This document shows positions 58,897 through 64,000 of a stretch of DNA of 64,000 nt, piece by piece (position 1 is the first letter of the stretch; each line of letters begins with the position of its first letter). The position numbers and the translations under genes are program-made. Location: assembly GCF_013522705.1 (NCBI RefSeq), contig NZ_JAAMRE010000008.1, forward strand, positions 1 to 64,000. The letters are read 5' to 3'. The stretch comes from Pseudomonas lurida. GTDB lineage: Bacteria; Pseudomonadota; Gammaproteobacteria; Pseudomonadales; Pseudomonadaceae. Below the pieces are notes generated by a model, which worked only from the letters and a program-made list of their open reading frames with translations, was not told the DNA's origin and did not search any database.

Positions 58897-59700
58897 ATGA
58901 AGCCCCGCCAAGCCTTTTTCGCCTGTCTGGAACGCTCGCCCCCTGCACTGTTCGAGGCCGCGCTATGGATTGCCGCTGAACATGACGCAACCGTGCAACC
59001 GTTACAGATTCTGCAGGAACTGGGGTTGCTGCAGCAGCAAGTGAGCGCAGGCATGCCCGTGCTGCCGGCGGATGAGCTGGGCCAACCGCTGCTGCGGCGC
59101 ATGAACGACCTGGGGTTTGCCCAGGATGACCTCACCCCCCTGCGCCCCGCGGCCGCACTGTTGGATAAAGTCCTGCTGCGCAAACGCGGGCAGCCTCTGG
59201 CCGTAGGCTTGATCGCCATGGAGCTGGCGCGTCGCCTGCATCTTCCCTTGGTCGGCGTGAACTTCCCTGGGCACTTCCTGCTGCGGGTGCCCGGCGCCGA
59301 CCACCTGCTGGACCCTTGCGGCGGTCGACGCCTGTACCCCAACGACTGTCGCGAACTGCTGCAACGCCAATATGGTCCCCATCTCAAACTGCAGGCCCAC
59401 CACCTGCTCACCGCAGAGCCACGGTTGATCCTGCAACGCTTGTCGCGCAACCTGCGCCAGTTGCACCTGGCCAATGACGATCCGCTGGCCGCGCTGATCG
59501 ACGCCGAGCGCGTGCTGGAACTGGGCAACGCCAGCGCTGCGGACTACCTGGCGCGGGCCAGCCTGTATCAACGCCTGGACTGCCCCAACGCCGAGCGCTT
59601 CGACCTGGAACATGCGCTGCTGCTCAGTGAAGACCCGATCCAACGCCTGCGCCTGACCGAGCGGTTGGGGCATTTGCCGCCCAACACGGTGGTGCATTGA
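58897..59700 (+). CDS. SirB1-like transglutaminase-fold protein
   Basis: The 267-residue protein has a SirB1/transglutaminase-like N-terminal part (LDKVLLRKRGQPLAVGLIAM, GVNFPGHFLLRV, DPCGGRRLYPND) and a C-terminal region with TPR-like helices (LERVLELGNASAADYLARASLY-type pattern). The family often lies near prmC/hemK or sirB2 and its activity is unknown. It stands alone here, divergent from the dehydrogenase and convergent with the MFS gene. The His in FPGHFLLR is the conserved polar residue. Confidence 0.85.
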   Translation: MKPRQAFFACLERSPPALFEAALWIAAEHDATVQPLQILQELGLLQQQVSAGMPVLPADELGQPLLRRMNDLGFAQDDLTPLRPAAALLDKVLLRKRGQPLAVGLIAMELARRLHLPLVGVNFPGHFLLRVPGADHLLDPCGGRRLYPNDCRELLQRQYGPHLKLQAHHLLTAEPRLILQRLSRNLRQLHLANDDPLAALIDAERVLELGNASAADYLARASLYQRLDCPNAERFDLEHALLLSEDPIQRLRLTERLGHLPPNTVVH

Positions 59701-59752
59701 CGGACGCTTTGGCTCTGGTTAAGACGCCAGTTTTGCGTGGTGAGCGCGCCCG

Positions 59753-61123
59753 TCAGTGATTGACCGGCGTCTTGAGAATATCGCCATGCAACGGGTTCCT
59801 CGGCGTCCCGGCAGCCGGCGAGCGCACCTGGATAATCAATAACGCTGCCATCACCGCTGGAATCGCGCAGAAGAAGAAAATCTGCTGCACGGGCATGTGC
59901 AGCGCGAGCAACAGACTCCCCAATAATGGCCCAAGGATCGAACCGAAGCGCCCCACCCCCAGCGCCCAGCCCGTGCCGGTGGCGCGCACATGGGCCGGGT
60001 AGAAGTTGCTGGCGAAGGCATTGAGGGTCAGTTGCCCGCCGATGATGCAGAAGCCGGCGGCAAACACGCATGCGACCAGGTAACGCGGATTGTCGTGGTT
60101 CAGGCCCAACAGTACGGTGCACAGCGCCGCAGCCAGCAGCACGCCACAAAGCAGGCGCACTTTGTTCTTAAGGCGGTCGGCAAACCAGGCCATGCCGATC
60201 GCACCGATGGTGCCGGCAAACAGGAACATCGACGTCACCAGGTTGGCTTGCTTAAGCGCCAGGCCACTTTCCAGCAGCAGCGACGGCAGCCAGCTGATCA
60301 TGAAATACAGCAGGATCAGGCTGACAAAAAAGGTCGCCCAGATCAGCAAGGTCGGCCGCGCGTAACCGTGCCGAAACAACTCCACCACCGTCAGTTGACT
60401 GCCGCGTGTTTGCGGGTCGTCAGCCGCACCTGCCAGCGGCGGTTGCCAGTCGGGCAACAGGCGTGCCGTAACCCGTTGCAAACGCCGATAGGGCGGCGCA
60501 TCCCGCAGCAGACGCGGGAGGGATTCGGGCAGCAGCCAAACGAGGAATGGAAACAGCAGCAGCGGCGTGACGCCTCCGGCCAGGAACACCGCTTCCCAGC
60601 CGTAGTGCTCGATAAACCCCGCGGCCACGAACCCGCCCGCCGCGCCGCCGAACGAAAAGCCGCAAGCGGCCAAGGTCACCATCAAGGTGCGCAGGCGCGG
60701 CGGTGAATAGTCTGACATCAACGCCATGGCACTGGGCATCGCGCCGCCCATGCCGATCCCGCAAATGAACCGCGCGGCCATCAGCGTGGTCAGCGAGTCG
60801 GCGAACACCATCAACACCGTGAGGCTGGCGTAGATCAGCACGCAGGCCAGCAGAACCCGCCGTACACCGAAGCGATCCGCCAGCGGCGTTACCAACAGTG
60901 AACCGAGGGTCAGCCCCAGCAGGTTGGCACTGAACACCGGGCCGAACGCGGGCTTTTCCAGCCCCCAGTCCGCGGCCAGCGCCGGCACCACGTAGCCCAG
61001 CACCTGGGCATCGTAGCCGTCGGTCACCAGCAGTAACGCCAGCAACAGGAGGATCAGCCACTGGTAGCGCGACACCGGACGGGCGTCGAGTGCCGCGCGA
61101 AAGCTGGCAATCTGAGAGTGCAT
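59753..61123 (-). CDS. MFS transporter, aromatic acid:H+ symporter type
   Basis: The 456-residue protein has twelve helices with the AAHS pattern DGYDAQVLGYVVPAL in helix 1, ADRFGVRRV after helix 2, and GIGMGGAMPSAMALMSDYSP. These carriers import benzoate-type aromatic acids. It follows maiA by 42 bp on the same strand and is the last gene of the homogentisate cluster, so a phenylacetate-, hydroxyphenylpyruvate- or homogentisate-like substrate is suggested. ATG 61123 gives the usual start. Confidence 0.88.
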   Translation of the reverse strand: MHSQIASFRAALDARPVSRYQWLILLLLALLLVTDGYDAQVLGYVVPALAADWGLEKPAFGPVFSANLLGLTLGSLLVTPLADRFGVRRVLLACVLIYASLTVLMVFADSLTTLMAARFICGIGMGGAMPSAMALMSDYSPPRLRTLMVTLAACGFSFGGAAGGFVAAGFIEHYGWEAVFLAGGVTPLLLFPFLVWLLPESLPRLLRDAPPYRRLQRVTARLLPDWQPPLAGAADDPQTRGSQLTVVELFRHGYARPTLLIWATFFVSLILLYFMISWLPSLLLESGLALKQANLVTSMFLFAGTIGAIGMAWFADRLKNKVRLLCGVLLAAALCTVLLGLNHDNPRYLVACVFAAGFCIIGGQLTLNAFASNFYPAHVRATGTGWALGVGRFGSILGPLLGSLLLALHMPVQQIFFFCAIPAVMAALLIIQVRSPAAGTPRNPLHGDILKTPVNH

Positions 61124-61165
61124 CGCAAGGTACCTGTTTATTTTTATGGGTGTCACACAACGGAT

Positions 61166-61810
61166 TTACGAAGCGTCAGGGGTATCCGGTTGGTTGGCGG
61201 GATGGGCCTGGATAAACGCCGGATGCTCCTTCGCCAACGCCGCAACCCTGCCGATACGCGGATAATCGGCCAGCGACACCTTGAACCGCTCGGCCGCGTA
61301 CAACTGCGGGATCAGAAACACATCGGCCATGCCCGGCTGCTCACCAAAACAGAACCCTTCAGCACCGATCAACTGCTCCACCGCGCCCAGCCCCTGGCTG
61401 ATCCAGTGCTCGATCCACGTCAGTACCTGCCCTTCGTCATGCCCCCTTTGACGCAGGAGGTTCTGGGTACTGGAGTTGTGCAGCGGGTGGATATCACAGC
61501 CGATGATCGACGCCACGGCGCGCTCCTGGGCACGGGTCGCCAGGTCTTTGCTCAGCAGCGGCACGTGTGGATAACGTTCCTCGAGGTATTCGATGATCGC
61601 CGGCGACTGGATCAACAGATCGCCGTCGTCAGTGCGCAGGGCCGGCACGCGACCCTGTGGGTTAATCGCCAGGTACTCCGGCTGACGGTTGGCGCCCCCT
61701 GCCGGCACCAGCAGGTTGACCGGCACCGCTGTGAACGCCAGGCCTTTGAGGGCCAGGGCGATACGCACCCGGTACGACGAAGTGGAGCGGTAGTACGTAT
61801 AGAGTTCCAT
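61166..61810 (-). CDS. maiA: Maleylacetoacetate isomerase
   Basis: The 214-residue zeta-class glutathione transferase fold has the active-site segment RSTSSYRVRIAL and the IIEYLEERYP and MADVFLIPQLYAAERF blocks. With glutathione it isomerises 4-maleylacetoacetate to fumarylacetoacetate in tyrosine and phenylalanine breakdown. GGGGCAGGGG precedes the ATG at 61810, 11 bp after the fahA stop. Confidence 0.94.
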   Translation of the reverse strand: MELYTYYRSTSSYRVRIALALKGLAFTAVPVNLLVPAGGANRQPEYLAINPQGRVPALRTDDGDLLIQSPAIIEYLEERYPHVPLLSKDLATRAQERAVASIIGCDIHPLHNSSTQNLLRQRGHDEGQVLTWIEHWISQGLGAVEQLIGAEGFCFGEQPGMADVFLIPQLYAAERFKVSLADYPRIGRVAALAKEHPAFIQAHPANQPDTPDAS

Positions 61811-61821
61811 CCCCTGCCCCC

Positions 61822-63108
61822 TCAGCGCGCCGCAACCACGGTGCCACGGCATTCGCCGAAACCGATGGAGGCGTAGCCATCTCGCGTGCAGCGCGCGCGC
61901 AGGATGATTTCATCGCCATCCTCCAGGAATTTACGCACTTCGCCGGACGCCAATTCGATCACTTTCTTACCGCCTTCGGTGATCTCCAGCAGGCTGCCGA
62001 GCTGGCCGGCTTCGGGCCCGGACAAGGTGCCGGAACCGAACAGATCGCCGGGCTGCAGCTGGCAACCGTTGACGCTGTGGTGGGCCACCAACTGCGCGAC
62101 GGTCCAGTACATATGCAGGCTGTTGCTCAGGGCCAGGCGATGGGCCGGCAGGTTTTGCTCGCGCATGGCGGCTGTGCTGAGCAGCACTTCCAGTTCGATA
62201 TCCAGAGCACCGCCGGCCTGGTCGCGTTGATCCAGCAAGTACGGCAGCGGTTGCGGATCGCCTGCGGGACGTGGCGGTTGAGCCTTGCGGAACGGCGCCA
62301 GCGCTTCGGCCGTGACCACCCACGGCGAGACGGTGGTGATAAAACTTTTCGACAGGAACGGCCCCAGCGGCTGGTATTCCCACGCCTGGATATCCCGCGC
62401 CGACCAGTCGTTGAGCAAACAGAAACCGGCGATATGCTCGGCCGCGTCACCGATGGCGATCGCTTCGCCCATGGTGTTGCCCTGGCCGATCCAGATGCCC
62501 AGTTCCAACTCGTAGTCCAACCGCGCACAGGGGCCAAAGGTGGGCTCGGTCTGGCCGGCAGGCAGGGTCTGGCCTTTGGGGCGACGCACCTCGACGCCCG
62601 AGGGGCGAACGGTGGAGGCGCGACCGTGATAGCCGATCGGTACGTACTTGTAATTGGGCAGCAACGGGTTGTCGGGACGGAACAGTTTGCCGACGTTCTG
62701 CGCGTGCTCGATGCCAACGTAGAAGTCGGTGTAGTCACCGATTTTCGCCGGCAAGTGCAGCTGGCAATCAGCAGCGCGGTGCAGCACCTGCGCCTCACGG
62801 GCTTGCAGTGGGCTGCCCTCGGCCAGCAGTTCCAGCAGGCGCTCGCGCAATGCTACGCGGGGACCACGCCCCAGGGCGAACAACCCGTTCAACTGGCCGC
62901 CGGCAGTCGCTTGCACCGCACGGCGGGCCTCGCCGTCGAACGCGTCCAATGCCGCGTGCAGATCGAGGATGCAATCCCCAATCGCCACGCCGCTGCGCGG
63001 GGCCGCGTCGTTGAGGCTGAAGATGCCCAGCGGCAGGTTCTGCAGCGGGAAGTCCGCGTGACCGTTGGCGGACGCTACCCAACTGCGGGCAAGGGTGGGC
63101 TGAGTCAT
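61822..63108 (-). CDS. fahA: Fumarylacetoacetase
   Basis: The 428-residue enzyme has the FAH-family residues DYTDFYVGIEHAQNVG, GYHGRASTV, LDYELELGIWIG and LLNDWSARDIQAWEYQPLG, which carry the catalytic His and the metal-binding Asp and Glu. It cleaves fumarylacetoacetate to fumarate and acetoacetate, the last step of homogentisate catabolism. It starts 3 bp after the hmgA stop, showing tight co-transcription. Confidence 0.95.
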   Translation of the reverse strand: MTQPTLARSWVASANGHADFPLQNLPLGIFSLNDAAPRSGVAIGDCILDLHAALDAFDGEARRAVQATAGGQLNGLFALGRGPRVALRERLLELLAEGSPLQAREAQVLHRAADCQLHLPAKIGDYTDFYVGIEHAQNVGKLFRPDNPLLPNYKYVPIGYHGRASTVRPSGVEVRRPKGQTLPAGQTEPTFGPCARLDYELELGIWIGQGNTMGEAIAIGDAAEHIAGFCLLNDWSARDIQAWEYQPLGPFLSKSFITTVSPWVVTAEALAPFRKAQPPRPAGDPQPLPYLLDQRDQAGGALDIELEVLLSTAAMREQNLPAHRLALSNSLHMYWTVAQLVAHHSVNGCQLQPGDLFGSGTLSGPEAGQLGSLLEITEGGKKVIELASGEVRKFLEDGDEIILRARCTRDGYASIGFGECRGTVVAAR

Positions 63109-63111
63109 GGG

Positions 63112-64000
63112 TTATCTCCGATTCGGGTTGAAGGTGACGGGCAGCGAGGCCCAGCACGCGTCGTAGGCAGGTTGCAGTTGCGGGCAGTCCAGGGCGAACC
63201 GGGTGGGACGCAGCACTTGGCTGGTCTCGAACATGAAGGCCATGGTGTTATCGATCTTGTGCGGCGCCAGTTCCACGTTGATGGCCTTGGTGCAGGTCTC
63301 GCCATCCGGGCCGTGGGCGCTCATGCAGCTGTGCAATGACGCACCGCCGGGCAGAAAGCCCTCGGCCTTGGCGTCGTAGGCGCCCTGGATCAAGCCCATG
63401 TATTCGTTCATCAGGTTGCGATGAAACCACGGCGGACGGAAGGTGTTCTCGGCCACCATCCAGCGCGGCGGGAAGATCACGAAGTCGAGGTTGGCCAGGC
63501 CGTGCACGCTGGTGGGCGAGGTCAACACGGTGAAGATCGACGGGTCCGGGTGATCGAAACTGACGGTGCCGATGGTGTTGAAGCGGCGCAGGTCGTATTT
63601 GTAGGGCACGTTGTTGCCGTGCCAGGCCACCACGTTCAGCGGTGAATGATCGAGTTCGCAGGCCCACAGTTCGCCGAGGAACTTCTGCACCAGGGTGGTC
63701 GGTTGCCGCAGGTCTTCGTAATGGGCGACGGGGCTGAGGAAGTCCCGCGGGTTGGCCAGGCCGTTGCTGCCGATGGGCCCCAGGTCCGGCAGGCGCAGCG
63801 GCGCGCCGTGGTTTTCGGCGATATAGCCGCGCGCCTGGGCATCCAGCAGTTCGACCCGGAATTTAAGGCCGCGCGGCAGCACGACGATTTCCAGCGGCTC
63901 GACCTCAAGCACGCCCAGTTCAGTGACGAGGCGCAGGCGGCCGTGCTCGGGGACGATCAACCATTCGCCGTCGGCGTTGAAGAACACCCGCTCCATGGAG
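63112..64000 (-). CDS. hmgA: Homogentisate 1,2-dioxygenase, C-terminal part (cut by window edge)
   Basis: About 296 C-terminal residues are in the window; the N-terminal third lies beyond position 64000. The iron site is visible: the first His and the Glu in [14 protein letters not shown] and the second His in [31 protein letters not shown] is family-typical. The enzyme opens the homogentisate ring to maleylacetoacetate, which maiA and fahA process further. The frame is open to the edge, so an internal ATG at 63996 is not the start. Confidence 0.95.
   Translation of the reverse strand, partial: SMERVFFNADGEWLIVPEHGRLRLVTELGVLEVEPLEIVVLPRGLKFRVELLDAQARGYIAENHGAPLRLPDLGPIGSNGLANPRDFLSPVAHYEDLRQPTTLVQKFLGELWACELDHSPLNVVAWHGNNVPYKYDLRRFNTIGTVSFDHPDPSIFTVLTSPTSVHGLANLDFVIFPPRWMVAENTFRPPWFHRNLMNEYMGLIQGAYDAKAEGFLPGGASLHSCMSAHGPDGETCTKAINVELAPHKIDNTMAFMFETSQVLRPTRFALDCPQLQPAYDACWASLPVTFNPNRR

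Overview
The window looks like chromosome from a member of the Pseudomonas fluorescens group. Gene content and order are typical of Pseudomonas (asrA-icp-yhhN, lepA-lepB-rnc-era-recO-pdxJ, lptF/lptG diverging from pepA-holC-valS, hmgA-fahA-maiA). Intergenic gaps carry REP/REPIN repeats of the GTGGGAGGGGGCTTGCCCCCGAT type known from this group. Coding is dense and GC-rich. I saw no rRNA, tRNA, CRISPR, phage or insertion sequence. The right edge cuts hmgA.

Region by region: (1) 1-7.3 kb, reverse strand: a compact, little-studied set of periplasmic cupredoxin, membrane c-di-GMP phosphodiesterase (degenerate GGDEF, intact EAL), DUF3034 outer-membrane barrel and a lipid-anchored truncated haemoglobin, with a paralogous phosphodiesterase just upstream. 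It reads as a redox- or gas-responsive c-di-GMP module. (2) 7.4-16.6 kb: a catabolic cluster with an amidase, an HpPgdA/cyclic-imidase-type deacetylase, an MFS carrier, two SDR dehydrogenases, a 99-residue unknown, a CobW GTPase and a solute-binding protein without signal peptide. It is divergent from a GntR-type regulator with two winged-helix domains. Cyclic-imide catabolism is the best guess. (3) 16.7-22.2 kb: asrA (Lon-like, behind a strong sigma-32-type promoter), icp, a YhhN protein and cmoAB. (4) 22.3-30.3 kb: tadA with a Tat-exported multicopper oxidase, then the lepA-lepB-rnc-era-recO-pdxJ series. (5) 30.5-41.6 kb: lptFG, pepA, holC, valS, rlmF, hupA, ndpA and a membrane-anchored glutaredoxin. 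(6) 41.6-49.4 kb: a ferric-citrate locus, fecIRA, divergent from a DUF3649-PepSY-DUF3325 operon that ends in a second ECF sigma/FecR pair with no receptor of its own. (7) 49.4-59.7 kb: single genes, among them a LysR/DHA2 efflux pair, an HPF-like protein, sdaA with a divergent LysR regulator, psiE, a frameshifted ParE-like toxin relic, a DUF6124 gene with a structured leader, SOS-controlled yebG, a leucine dehydrogenase homologue lacking its catalytic lysine, and a SirB1-like gene. (8) 59.7-64 kb: homogentisate catabolism (hmgA partial, fahA, maiA) with an aromatic-acid MFS carrier.

Start codons were chosen by ribosome-binding site, overlap with the neighbouring gene and family length; several are GTG or TTG. 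Family assignments come from remembered motifs and sequence likeness, not from a search.
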